NCBI GenBank assembly: GCA_964628035.1
Contig: CAZVPI010000002.1
Span: 124,001 to 188,000, forward strand
Length of the DNA stretch: 64,000 nt
Reading direction: 5' to 3'
DNA from: UBA2199 sp964628035
GTDB taxonomy: Bacteria > Acidobacteriota > Aminicenantia > UBA2199
Part shown: one piece after another, positions 9,891-18,144 of the stretch
Layout of the letters: the number at the start of each line of letters is the position of its first letter
Position numbering within the stretch: the first letter of the stretch is position 1
Program-made: the position numbers and the translations under genes
The notes under the pieces: generated by a model
The model's database searches: none
Told to the model about the DNA's origin: nothing
What the model saw: only the letters and a program-made list of their open reading frames with translations

Positions 9891-11003
9891 ATGGACTTCG
9901 AGGTCCTCGCCCGTGACGGGCGGGCCCGCTCCGGGCGCGCCGTCACCGATAACGGCGCCTTCGACACCCCGGCCTTCATGCCGGTGGGAACGGCCGGCTC
10001 GGTCAAGGCGCTGACCCCAACCCAGCTGCGCGAGGCCGGGGCGCAGATAATCCTGGCCAACACCTACCACCTGTTCCTGCGCCCGGGGACGGCGGTCATT
10101 TCCGTCTTCGGCTCGCTGCGCCGCTTCATGGGCTGGGACGGCCCCGTCCTGACCGACAGCGGCGGTTTCCAGATCTTCTCGCTGCGCGGCAACGCCCGGG
10201 TGGGGGAGGAGGGGGTGCGCTTCCAGTCGCACCTGGACGGCTCCCGCTTCACCCTGTCCCCCGAGGACGCCGTCGACATCCAGAACGTCCTCGACTCCGA
10301 CATCCAGATGGTCCTCGACCATTTCGCCCCTCACCCGGCCAGCCGCGCCCAGGACGAGCGGGCCCTGCGCCTGACCACGGCCTGGGCCGCCCGCGCCCGC
10401 AAGCGCTTCCTGCGCAGCCGCCGCGGCGGCAACGCCCAGTTCGCCATCGTGCAGGGCGGGCTGCACGCGGACCTGCGCCAGCGCTCGCTGGCCGAGCTGG
10501 CGGCCATGGATTTCGAGGGCTATGCCGTGGGCGGCCTGAGCGTCGGCGAAAGCACGACCGAGTTCCGGAGCGTGCTGGGGCCGCTGGCGCCGCAGCTGCC
10601 GGAAGACAAGCCGCGCTACCTGATGGGCGCGGGCACGCCCGAGGACATCCTGTTCGCGGTCGGCAGCGGCGTGGACCTGTTCGACTGCGTCCTGCCCTCG
10701 CGCAACGCCCGCAACGGCACGCTGTTCACCTCCCGCGGCAAGGTGCGCATCAAGAACGAGAAATACAAGGCCGACCCGCGCCCCCTGGACGAGTCGTGCG
10801 CCTGCGCCACCTGCCGCCGCTTCTCGCGCGCCTACCTGCGCCACCTGTTCCTTTCGCGCGAGATCCTCGCCTCGGTGCTCAACACCGTCCACAACATCCA
10901 CTTTTACCTTGATTTCATGGCGAAAATAAGGTATGCTATCCTTTCCGGAGCATTCGCCGAATTCCAAAGCACTTTTTTGGCCGGGTTCCAAGAAGGAGAA
11001 TAA
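9891..11003 (+). CDS. tgt: tRNA-guanine transglycosylase (queuine tRNA-ribosyltransferase)
   Basis: Tgt swaps guanine-34 for the queuosine precursor preQ1 in tRNAs with GUN anticodons. It has 370 residues. The motifs are PVGTAGSVKALTP, the base-recognition TDSGGFQIFSL (near residue 85) and the nucleophile region GVDLFDCVLPSRNAR (near residue 260). The zinc site is CACATC with a following histidine. It is followed directly by yajC and secDF, the arrangement common in bacteria (tgt-yajC-secD-secF). Queuosine synthesis genes are not in the window. Confidence 0.96.
   Translation: MDFEVLARDGRARSGRAVTDNGAFDTPAFMPVGTAGSVKALTPTQLREAGAQIILANTYHLFLRPGTAVISVFGSLRRFMGWDGPVLTDSGGFQIFSLRGNARVGEEGVRFQSHLDGSRFTLSPEDAVDIQNVLDSDIQMVLDHFAPHPASRAQDERALRLTTAWAARARKRFLRSRRGGNAQFAIVQGGLHADLRQRSLAELAAMDFEGYAVGGLSVGESTTEFRSVLGPLAPQLPEDKPRYLMGAGTPEDILFAVGSGVDLFDCVLPSRNARNGTLFTSRGKVRIKNEKYKADPRPLDESCACATCRRFSRAYLRHLFLSREILASVLNTVHNIHFYLDFMAKIRYAILSGAFAEFQSTFLAGFQEGE
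10909..10937 (+). promoter_or_regulatory. Internal promoter in the 3' end of tgt for yajC-secD-secF
   Basis: TTGATT (10909-10914), a 17-base spacer, TATGCT (10932-10937), inside an AT-richer patch of the tgt coding region. It would give a leader of about 60 bases to yajC. Confidence 0.5.
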
Positions 11004-11004
11004 C

Positions 11005-11319
11005 ATGCAGCTTTTCGGACAGACCCCGGGGGGCGCCGCCCAGCCCAACATGCTGGTGTCCCTGCTCCCCTTCGCCGTCATCTTCATCATTTTCTACCTG
11101 CTGATCATCCTGCCGGCGCGCAAGAAGCAGAAGCAGCACCAGGGACTGATCTCCTCCCTCAAGGGAGGGGAGCGCGTCATCACCGCCGGCGGCATCTACG
11201 GCACGGTCAGCCGCGTGCTGGAGGACCGCTTCGAGATCCAGGTCGACGGCAACACCCGCATCCAGGTGGCCAAGGGCTCGATCTCCGGCGTCGTGGACGA
11301 GACGCCCAAGGCCCGCTAG
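11005..11319 (+). CDS. yajC: Preprotein translocase accessory subunit YajC
   Basis: A 104-residue protein with one transmembrane segment (LLPFAVIFIIFYLLIILPARKK, about residues 20-41) and a small soluble beta domain with the family signature GGIYGTVSRV (GGxxGxV). YajC binds SecDF-YidC at the inner membrane. The start is the ATG at 11005, one base after the tgt stop, with AAGGAG upstream. secD follows 61 bases later. Confidence 0.95.
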   Translation: MQLFGQTPGGAAQPNMLVSLLPFAVIFIIFYLLIILPARKKQKQHQGLISSLKGGERVITAGGIYGTVSRVLEDRFEIQVDGNTRIQVAKGSISGVVDETPKAR

Positions 11320-11380
11320 CCGCGGTCTGCGCGCCGGGCCCTCCCGCCCCGTCCGCGGCGGGATCCAAGGAGGAACACAT

Positions 11381-12928
11381 ATGGACAAGTCACTGACTTG
11401 GAAAGTGGGGCTGATCATCGCCGTGATCGCCCTGTCGATCTTTCTTCTCCATCCGCCCAAGGACAAGATCAACCTGGGGCTCGACCTCAGGGGCGGCATG
11501 CACCTGGTCATGGAGGTCCTCACCGACGAGGCGCTGGCCATCCAGACCGACATGAGCGCCACCCAGCTGCGCGGCCTGTTGAAGGACGCCAGCATCCGCT
11601 ACGAGAAGGTGACGCGCAAGAGCTTCAACCGCATCGAGGTCACCGGCACGCTCCTCGAGGACGAGCGCAGGATCAAGGACATTCTCGACGACGATTTCCG
11701 CGACTGGACCTACACGGTCGGCGGCAACCTGGTGACGCTGACCCTGCGGCCCAACATCGAGAAGCAGCTGCGCGACCAGTCGGTCGACCAGGCCCTGGAG
11801 ACCATCCGCAACCGCGTCGACGAGTTCGGCGTCGCCGAGCCCACCATCCAGAAGGAGGGGCTGGCCGGCGACCGTATCCTCATCGAGCTGCCCGGCATCG
11901 ACAACCCGGAGCGGGTGAAGGGGCTGATCAAGAGCACCGCCATGCTGGAGTTCCACCTGGTGGTCGGCGGCCCCTACCTGACCGAGGAGGCGGCCCTGGC
12001 CGAGTACAAGGGGGAACTGCCCGACGACCTGCGGATCGTCAAGACCAACCCGCGCCGGCTGGACAAGGGGTACTACGTGCTGAAGGCGGCCACGGTCGTT
12101 CCCGGGAAGAACCTCAAGGCGGCCCGCCGCGCCCAGGACGAGTACGGCGCTCCGGCCGTCGGCTTCTCCTTCAACTCACAGGGGGCGGCGCAGTTCGAGC
12201 GCTTCACCGCCGCCAACATCGGCAAGCCCCTTTCCATCGTGCTCGACGACCGGGTCGAGAGCGTGGCCACCATCCAGGACGTGATCTCGGCCGACGGCAT
12301 CATCAAGGGCCGCTTCAGCCAGGACGAGGTCGACGACCTGGTGCTGGTGCTGCGCTCCGGCGCCCTGCCGGCGCCCCTGAAGTACATCGAGGAGCGGACC
12401 ATCGGCCCCTCGCTGGGCGCCGACTCGATCCGCAAGGGGCTCACCGCCGCCCTCGGCGGTCTGCTGCTGGTCATCCTGTTCATGCTGGTCTATTACCGCG
12501 CCGCCGGCATCAACTCGGTGCTGGCCCTGGTCCTGAACATGCTGATCCTGATGGGCATCATGGCCTATTTCCGCGCCACGCTGTCGCTGCCGGGCATCGC
12601 CGGCATCATCCTGTCCATCGGCATGGCCGTCGACGCCAACGTGCTGATCTTCGAGCGCATCCGCGAGGAGCTGGCCGCCGGCAAGTCGCCCAAGTCGGCC
12701 ATCGACGCCGGCTTCAAGAAGGCCTTCTGGACCATCTTCGACGCCAACCTGACCACGGTCATCTCGGCCGTTTTCCTGTTCCAATTCGGAACCGGCCCCA
12801 TCAAGGGCTTCGCCGTCACCCTGATCATCGGCATCGTCGCCAGCATGTTCACCGCCATCTTCGTGTCGCGGGTGATCTTCGAGCTGACCTACGGGCGGCG
12901 CCGCAAGCTGTCGCGCATCAGCATATAG
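11381..12928 (+). CDS. secD: Protein translocase subunit SecD
   Basis: SecD uses the proton gradient to pull secreted proteins through SecYEG. It has 515 residues: a first transmembrane helix, the LGLDLRGGMHLVMEV motif near residue 32, a large periplasmic region, and five C-terminal helices including AVDANVLIFERIREE (the conserved ion-path segment) near residue 415. AAGGAGG precedes the ATG. secF follows 9 bases later. Confidence 0.97.
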   Translation: MDKSLTWKVGLIIAVIALSIFLLHPPKDKINLGLDLRGGMHLVMEVLTDEALAIQTDMSATQLRGLLKDASIRYEKVTRKSFNRIEVTGTLLEDERRIKDILDDDFRDWTYTVGGNLVTLTLRPNIEKQLRDQSVDQALETIRNRVDEFGVAEPTIQKEGLAGDRILIELPGIDNPERVKGLIKSTAMLEFHLVVGGPYLTEEAALAEYKGELPDDLRIVKTNPRRLDKGYYVLKAATVVPGKNLKAARRAQDEYGAPAVGFSFNSQGAAQFERFTAANIGKPLSIVLDDRVESVATIQDVISADGIIKGRFSQDEVDDLVLVLRSGALPAPLKYIEERTIGPSLGADSIRKGLTAALGGLLLVILFMLVYYRAAGINSVLALVLNMLILMGIMAYFRATLSLPGIAGIILSIGMAVDANVLIFERIREELAAGKSPKSAIDAGFKKAFWTIFDANLTTVISAVFLFQFGTGPIKGFAVTLIIGIVASMFTAIFVSRVIFELTYGRRRKLSRISI

Positions 12929-12937
12929 GAGCGGAAG

Positions 12938-14113
12938 ATGCTAAAGCTATTCAAGGAAGAACCCACTTTCAAGTTCATCAATAAGCGCCACTATGCCTTC
13001 GCCCTTTCGGCGCTCATCATCTTGGCCGGGATCTTCTCCTTTGCCCGGCGCGGCTTCAACTGGGGCATCGACTTTTCCGGGGGCACCCTCATCGAGGTGA
13101 GCTTCCGGCAGCCGACCTCGGTCCAGCAGGTACGCGAGGCCTTGGCCGCCATCCGCCTGGGCGACGCCCAGATCACGCGCATTGCCGGCGAGAACAAGTT
13201 TTTCATCAAGACCCTGGCCTCGCTCTCGAAGCTGAACCTGGAGAAGGGGGAGGGGCTGGACGACATCGAGGAGTACGAGATCGTGGCCCGCGAGATCCGC
13301 CGCGGCCTGAGGGACGGGGCGGAACGCGCCCTGGACGCGGCAGGCCGGCTTGACCTGAACAACGCCGCCGAGGGCGAGATCGCCCGCTTCCTGCGCGAGC
13401 AGGGGGTCGGCGACGAGGACGCCGCCGACAGCGCCCGGCGCATCATCGGGTTGCGCAAGACCGGCAGCGGCATTCTCGGCGACTTCGCCGAGCTGGAAAA
13501 GGCCGGCGTCAAGCACCGCGTCGTCGAGCGCCTGCGCGCCAGCGCCTTTCTCGGCAAGTTCACCTTCCTGAGCGTGGAGTTCGTCGGCCCGCAGGTGGGC
13601 CAGGATCTGCGGCGCAAGGCCGTTCTGGCCTGCATCTGGGCCCTGATCGGCATACTGGTCTACATCGCCTTCCGCTTCAAGCCGCTGTTCGGGCTGGCGG
13701 GCATCCTGACCCTGGCCCACGACGTGCTGGTCGCGCTCTCCTTCATCCTGTTCTTCCGCGTCGAGATGTCGCTGCAGGTCGTGGCCGCCCTGCTGACCAT
13801 CACCGGCTATTCGATCAACGACACCATCGTCGTCTTCGACCGCCTGCGTGACAACCTCAAGATCATGAGAAAGGAGAACCTGGAGGCCATCCTGGACAAG
13901 AGCATCAACCAGACCCTGAGCCGCTCGATCTTCACCTCCCTGACCGTCCTGCTCACCGTCCTGTCCCTGTTCCTGTTCGGCGGCGAGGTGATCCGGCCCT
14001 TCGCCTTCACCATGCTGGTGGGGGTCATCGCCGGCTCCTACTCGACGATCTATCAGTCCTGCGGCTGGCTGAAAGTCTGGGAACGCTTCCTGCTGAAAAG
14101 AAAAAAAACTTGA
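12938..14113 (+). CDS. secF: Protein translocase subunit SecF with an enlarged periplasmic domain
   Basis: SecF partners SecD. Family motifs are GIDFSGGTLIEV (residues 43-54) and YSINDTIVVFDRLRDN near residue 290. At 391 residues it is about 80 longer than usual. The extra length is in the periplasmic loop, roughly residues 100-205. That stretch includes DLNNAAEGEIARFL, GVGDEDAADSARRI and GLRKTGSGI, which resemble the helix-hairpin-helix pattern of ComEA/GspK-like proteins. The transmembrane helices appear intact. It is the last gene of the tgt-yajC-secDF run; the next gene has its own promoter. Confidence 0.95.
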   Translation: MLKLFKEEPTFKFINKRHYAFALSALIILAGIFSFARRGFNWGIDFSGGTLIEVSFRQPTSVQQVREALAAIRLGDAQITRIAGENKFFIKTLASLSKLNLEKGEGLDDIEEYEIVAREIRRGLRDGAERALDAAGRLDLNNAAEGEIARFLREQGVGDEDAADSARRIIGLRKTGSGILGDFAELEKAGVKHRVVERLRASAFLGKFTFLSVEFVGPQVGQDLRRKAVLACIWALIGILVYIAFRFKPLFGLAGILTLAHDVLVALSFILFFRVEMSLQVVAALLTITGYSINDTIVVFDRLRDNLKIMRKENLEAILDKSINQTLSRSIFTSLTVLLTVLSLFLFGGEVIRPFAFTMLVGVIAGSYSTIYQSCGWLKVWERFLLKRKKT

Positions 14114-14122
14114 GCCCGGCAC

Positions 14123-14151
14123 TTGCTTTTCGCGGCCGTTTGGTATATAAA
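14123..14151 (+). promoter_or_regulatory. Promoter for tonB-exbB-exbD
   Basis: TTGCTT (14123-14128), a 17-base spacer, TATAAA (14146-14151) in an AT-rich gap. The leader to the ATG at 14196 is about 38 bases and has a GGAGG site. Confidence 0.65.
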
Positions 14152-14195
14152 GATTATTTGGAACTATTCCCAAAATACTATTATGGAGGCCTAGC

Positions 14196-14945
14196 ATGTT
14201 TGGCGATTCCATGATCATATCGGGAGAGAAGCGCAAGCCCACCAAGAAATATTTGACCCTGCCGATCTCCCTTTTGGTCCATGGCCTGGCGATTGCCATG
14301 GTCGTCGTGGTCCCCCTGATGATGGCCGACTCCAATCTTCCCGAGATCAAGGTGACGAACGTCTTCATTTCGGCCCCGCCGCCGCCCCCGCCCCCGCCCC
14401 CGCCGGCGGCCAAGAAGAAGAGCGCCGGCGAGGCCAAGGCCGCCGAGCAGGCCAAGAAGGCCGAAGCGCGCCCGATCGTCGCCGGCCGCCTGGTCGCCCC
14501 CATCGAGGTGCCCACGGTCATTGAGGAAGAGGACGTCGGCAGCTTCGGCATCGAGGGCGGCGTTGAAGGCGGCGTCGAGGGCGGCGTCGAGGGCGGCGTC
14601 ATCGGCGGCGTCCTGGGAGGCGTCGAGGGCGGCCAGCTGATCGATGGCCAGGACCAGGCGATCCGCATCGCCTCCGTGCAGCGGCCCAAGCTGATCAAGC
14701 AGGTCAAGCCCATCTATCCGCAGATCGCCCTGACCGCCCGCATCCAGGGCGTGGTCATCATCGAGGCCATGACCGACATTTACGGCCGCGTGCGCAACGC
14801 CCGCGTCGTCGCCGGCCACCCCCTGCTCAACGACGCGGCCATCAGCGCCGTCAAGCAGTGGGTCTACGAGCCCTACATCCTGAACGGCATCCCCAAGCCG
14901 GTCATCTTCACGGCCACGGTGACGTTCACCCTGCAGAACCAGTAA
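14196..14945 (+). CDS. TonB-family energy transducer with a glycine-valine repeat linker
   Basis: A 249-residue inner-membrane-anchored protein that should pass proton-motive energy to outer-membrane receptors. It has a short cytosolic N-terminus and a transmembrane helix at about residues 22-44 (LLVHGLAIAMVVVVPLMM). Ten consecutive prolines lie at 61-70, followed by a Lys/Ala-rich helix. Residues about 120-146 are tandem EGGV/IGGV/LGGV tetrapeptides. The C-terminal TonB domain runs from about 163 to the end (LIKQVKPIYPQIALTARIQG, AVKQWVYEPYILNG). The exbB- and exbD-like genes follow at once. The repeat region is built from near-identical 12-base units and may vary in length between strains. 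Confidence 0.9.
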   Translation: MFGDSMIISGEKRKPTKKYLTLPISLLVHGLAIAMVVVVPLMMADSNLPEIKVTNVFISAPPPPPPPPPPAAKKKSAGEAKAAEQAKKAEARPIVAGRLVAPIEVPTVIEEEDVGSFGIEGGVEGGVEGGVEGGVIGGVLGGVEGGQLIDGQDQAIRIASVQRPKLIKQVKPIYPQIALTARIQGVVIIEAMTDIYGRVRNARVVAGHPLLNDAAISAVKQWVYEPYILNGIPKPVIFTATVTFTLQNQ

Positions 14946-15006
14946 TTCTCACGTGGGCCCGTCCACTGAAAGAATTATTTAATAAAACCAATTTAGGAGG
15001 TTTCCT

Positions 15007-15681
15007 ATGTCATGGGATCTAGTTGAAATGTGGCACAGCATGAGCTTCATCCCCCGCGCCGTCGTCTTCACCCTGCTGTTCATGTCGATCTACTGCTTCG
15101 CGACCGGCATCGAGAGATGGATCGTGTACAACAAGGCCAAGAAGCAGTCGCGCGACCTGCTGAAGCTGATCTCCGGTCTCTGGCGCGAGGGCAAGATCGA
15201 CGAGTCGATCAAGCTTTCCTCCGACAAGCGCTTCAAAAACAGCCACCTGGCCAAGGTGCTGGTCGCCGGCCTGAACGAAATGCAGTTCATGCAGGAGAGC
15301 CGCTCCAGCCAGGCCGAGGTCGTTGAGTCGGCCAAGCGGGCCATCGAGCGCGCCACCATCAAGGGCGTGCAGGAATTCAAGAGGGGCCTGAACGGGCTGG
15401 CCACCATCGGCTCCACCGGGCCGTTCGTCGGCCTGTTCGGGACCGTGTTCGGCATCATCACCGCCTTCCAGGGTATGAAGGTCTCCGGCTCGGGCGGCAT
15501 CGGCGCCGTCGCCGGCGGCATTGCGGAAGCGCTGATCACCACCGGTTTCGGCATCATCGTCGCCGTCGTCGCCGTGTGGTTCTTCAACATGCTGCTGAAC
15601 CGCGTGGACATCTTCACCGGTGAAATGGCCAACGCCTCCTCGGAGCTGATTGATCATTTTATCAAGCTGAAGTCCAAGTAA
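15007..15681 (+). CDS. exbB: MotA/TolQ/ExbB proton channel family protein
   Basis: A 224-residue inner-membrane protein with three transmembrane helices: about residues 17-36, about 140-165 (IGSTGPFVGLFGTVFGIITAF) and about 172-200 (AEALITTGFGIIVAVVAVWFF). These are the conserved blocks of ExbB/TolQ. With ExbD it forms the proton channel that drives the TonB-like protein encoded just upstream. AGGAGG lies 6 bases before the ATG. exbD follows 12 bases later. TolQ is an alternative name; the upstream tonB favours ExbB. Confidence 0.92.
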   Translation: MSWDLVEMWHSMSFIPRAVVFTLLFMSIYCFATGIERWIVYNKAKKQSRDLLKLISGLWREGKIDESIKLSSDKRFKNSHLAKVLVAGLNEMQFMQESRSSQAEVVESAKRAIERATIKGVQEFKRGLNGLATIGSTGPFVGLFGTVFGIITAFQGMKVSGSGGIGAVAGGIAEALITTGFGIIVAVVAVWFFNMLLNRVDIFTGEMANASSELIDHFIKLKSK

Positions 15682-15693
15682 CGGGAGCCGGAA

Positions 15694-16125
15694 ATGAGCG
15701 TCGATGTTGGCGGCTCGAAAACTGCGAAGTCTGAGCCAAACGTCGTTCCCCTGTGCGACATCCTGCTGGTGCTGCTGATCATCTTCATGATCGTGACGCC
15801 GATGATCCAAAAGGGGGCCAACGTCACTCTGCCCGAGGCCAAGTACGTGGCCAGCCAGCCCGATCCCAGCCAGATGTTCACCGTCTACGTCAAGAAGACC
15901 GGCGAGGTCTCCCTGGACGAGACCGTGGTGGATGACCTGGCCAAGCTGGGCCAGATGATCCTCGACAAGATGGAAGAGATGCAGCGGGTCGAGAAGAAGG
16001 TCCTCTTCAAGGCCGACTTGGAAGCCTCCTACGGCAGGGTGGTGGACGTGATGAATGCCATCAAGGAAGCCCAGATCGAAGTGATCGGTCTGGTGACCGA
16101 GCAGAAAACGTCCACTTTGGATTAA
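15694..16125 (+). CDS. exbD: ExbD/TolR family biopolymer transport protein
   Basis: A 143-residue single-pass inner-membrane protein. The segment PLCDILLVLLIIFMIVTPM (about residues 22-40) includes the conserved aspartate that carries protons in ExbD/TolR. The periplasmic domain follows, with KADLEASYGRVVDVMNAIKEA near residue 108. It completes the tonB-exbB-exbD set. Its stop overlaps the 3' end of the convergent lipid-kinase gene by 4 bases, and a strong terminator follows inside that gene. Confidence 0.92.
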   Translation: MSVDVGGSKTAKSEPNVVPLCDILLVLLIIFMIVTPMIQKGANVTLPEAKYVASQPDPSQMFTVYVKKTGEVSLDETVVDDLAKLGQMILDKMEEMQRVEKKVLFKADLEASYGRVVDVMNAIKEAQIEVIGLVTEQKTSTLD

Positions 16126-17072
16126 CCCGGGTTCGATTGAACGGGGGAGGAGTGATCCTCCCCCTTTTTTTTCCCCCTGGCGCCGGGAACACGCACGAGC
16201 AAGGCGCCGGGGAGCACCCGCACCTCGTATTCCTCCAGGTCCGCGCCGCCGTACTCGCCGTCGAAATGGAAGGGGATGGGTCCGGCCAGCGAGCGGATCT
16301 GAGCGCCGGCGACCTTGAAGGCGCGGTAAAAGGGGAACTTGTCGATCGTGCCGGTGAACAGCCTCTGCAGGTTCAGCGAGGACTGCAGCCAGGTGAACCT
16401 CTTGAGCAGGCAGAGGTCCAGCAGGCGGTCGAAGGGAGAGGCATGGGGGGCGATGACCGCCTGGGCGCCGTACTGGCGGAAGTTGGCCAGGGCCAGGATC
16501 AGGATCTCCTCCTCGAACCGTTCCGTCTCCGTGGTCACCTGCACGCGGTAGTGCGGCATCCCCACGTAGCCGCGCAGGGCGTAGTAGATGTACGGCAGGA
16601 TGCCCCGCGTCTTGGACTGCAGGTTGAAATTCTTGGAGATCATGCCGTCCAAGCCCATGCCGGCGACGTTGAAGAAAAGGCGGCCGTTGATCTCGCCGGC
16701 GTCGATGCGCACGTCGCGGCCGCGGATGAGGACATCGAGCGCCCGCAGCCAGGAATGGGGCAGTCCCAGGTTCCGCGCCAGCCCGTTGCCCGAGCCGCCG
16801 GGCAGGATGCCCAGCGTCTTGTCGCTGTCGATCAGGGCGCCGGCCACCGAATTCACCGTGCCGTCGCCGCCGAAGGCTACGAAAAGATCGAAATGGGGGA
16901 GCCCCTGGCGGGTGACCTCGCGGGCCTGCTGCGGCGAGCGGGTGGAGACCAGGGATAATCCGGAGAAATGGCGGCGCAGCTTCTTCGTGATCAGCGCGGC
17001 GGCGATGTCCTTGGAAACGAAGCCCGATGCCGGGTTCAGGATCAGCAGCACGCGCTCGGCGCTGCGCTTCAT
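16122..17072 (-). CDS. Diacylglycerol kinase catalytic-domain lipid kinase (YegS/DgkB-like)
   Basis: A 316-residue enzyme expected to phosphorylate diacylglycerol or a related lipid. LLILNPASG is near the N-terminus, FGGDGTVNSVAGAL near residue 65 (nucleotide-binding GGDGT) and GILPGGSGNGLARNLGLP near residue 88. The C-terminal beta domain ends in a lysine-rich tail. The frame is open further upstream, but that part is low-complexity Arg/Pro; the ATG at 17072 begins the fold. It is the last gene of an operon with the SPFH protein and a coiled-coil protein. A second member of the family is at 48930. Confidence 0.88.
   Translation of the reverse strand: MKRSAERVLLILNPASGFVSKDIAAALITKKLRRHFSGLSLVSTRSPQQAREVTRQGLPHFDLFVAFGGDGTVNSVAGALIDSDKTLGILPGGSGNGLARNLGLPHSWLRALDVLIRGRDVRIDAGEINGRLFFNVAGMGLDGMISKNFNLQSKTRGILPYIYYALRGYVGMPHYRVQVTTETERFEEEILILALANFRQYGAQAVIAPHASPFDRLLDLCLLKRFTWLQSSLNLQRLFTGTIDKFPFYRAFKVAGAQIRSLAGPIPFHFDGEYGGADLEEYEVRVLPGALLVRVPGARGKKKGEDHSSPVQSNPG
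16143..16172 (+). terminator. Rho-independent terminator of the tonB operon, lying inside the convergent kinase gene
   Basis: A perfect 9-bp stem GGGGGAGGA / TCCTCCCCC with a GTGA loop and eight T (16165-16172). On the minus strand these bases encode the end of the lipid kinase (the GKKKGEDHSS region), so one DNA stretch serves as both terminator and codons. Confidence 0.92.
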
Positions 17073-17112
17073 GGCAACGCTCCGCCCCAGCCTGCGGCCG
17101 CTGCCGTCGCCT

Positions 17113-18144
17113 TCAAGGGGCCTTCTGTCCGCACTCGGGGCAGAACTTGTCCCCCGGGCGCAGCGGCGAGCCGCAGTGGCTGCAGAAGGCCCCCTTGGAA
17201 AACGGGGCGCCGCATTCGGGGCAGAACTTGGCCGTCGCCGGCGCCTCCTTGCCGCAGGCCGGGCAGGCCTTGGAGGGGGCGGCCGCAACCGGACGCCCGG
17301 CCGAATCCTGCATGGCCTGGCTGATCATGCCTGGGATCATCATGCCCATGCCGGCGCCCATGCCCATGCCCATGCCCGAGGAGGCCTCACCCCCCTTTTC
17401 CGCAGCCTTTTCCATGGCCTTGGCCGCCTTGAACTGGACGAACTTGCCCATGTCGCCCACGGCGCCCATGCCCGCGCGCTCGTCGATCATCTTCTGCACC
17501 TCTTCGGGGGGGGTGATGGCGTTGATGATGAAGTCGGCGATCTCCAGGCCGTACTTGGCCATGTCGTCGGCGATGCGCCCCTTGAGCGCCGCGGCCAGCT
17601 CGTCGAAGTGGCGCGGCAGCTCGAACAGGCTGTGGAAGGTCTCTCCCAGGAAGTCATTGAGCCGGCCGACCAGCAGGTCGCGCAGGAAGTCCTCGATGTC
17701 GCCGGCGGTATAAATCGCCTGGGTGCCGGCCACCTCGCCGATGAAGAGCTGGGGGTTGATCACCTTCAGGGAAAAGACGCCGAAGGCGCGCAGGCGGACA
17801 TAGCCCAGCTCGGCGTCGCGGAAACCCACCGGCTCCTTGGTGCCCCATTTCAGGTCCAGGAAGGTCTTGAGGTTGACGAAATAGACCTGCGCCTGGAAAG
17901 GGGACTTGAAGCCGAACGGCAGGGAGAGCAGGCGGGTCAGCAGGGGGATGTTCAGCGTCGACAGCACGTGGCGGCCGGCGCGGAAGGTGTCCAGGGCCTT
18001 GCCGTCGCGGAAGAAAACAGCGGCCTGGTTCTCCTGGACGATCAGCTGCGCCCCGAGCTTGATGTCGCCGGATCCCTTTTCCGGGACGCGGTGGGACAGC
18101 TCCTTGCCCGTCTCGTCGAAGTATTGGATGATCTCGAGTTTCAT
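17113..18144 (-). CDS. SPFH-domain protein with two C-terminal zinc ribbons (YdjI-like)
   Basis: A 343-residue protein. The first 240 residues are an SPFH/band-7-type domain (LIVQENQAAVFFRDGKALDTFRAG, SLPFGFKSPFQAQVYFV, FGVFSLKVINPQLF). There is no N-terminal membrane helix. A Gly/Met-rich linker (GMGMGMGAGMGMM, about 262-274) follows, then four CxxC pairs (CPAC, CPEC, CSHC, CPEC) forming a double zinc ribbon. This is the architecture of Bacillus YdjI, which is linked to membrane stress; that link is family knowledge, not shown here. It overlaps the upstream gene by 4 bases. Confidence 0.88.
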   Translation of the reverse strand: MKLEIIQYFDETGKELSHRVPEKGSGDIKLGAQLIVQENQAAVFFRDGKALDTFRAGRHVLSTLNIPLLTRLLSLPFGFKSPFQAQVYFVNLKTFLDLKWGTKEPVGFRDAELGYVRLRAFGVFSLKVINPQLFIGEVAGTQAIYTAGDIEDFLRDLLVGRLNDFLGETFHSLFELPRHFDELAAALKGRIADDMAKYGLEIADFIINAITPPEEVQKMIDERAGMGAVGDMGKFVQFKAAKAMEKAAEKGGEASSGMGMGMGAGMGMMIPGMISQAMQDSAGRPVAAAPSKACPACGKEAPATAKFCPECGAPFSKGAFCSHCGSPLRPGDKFCPECGQKAP

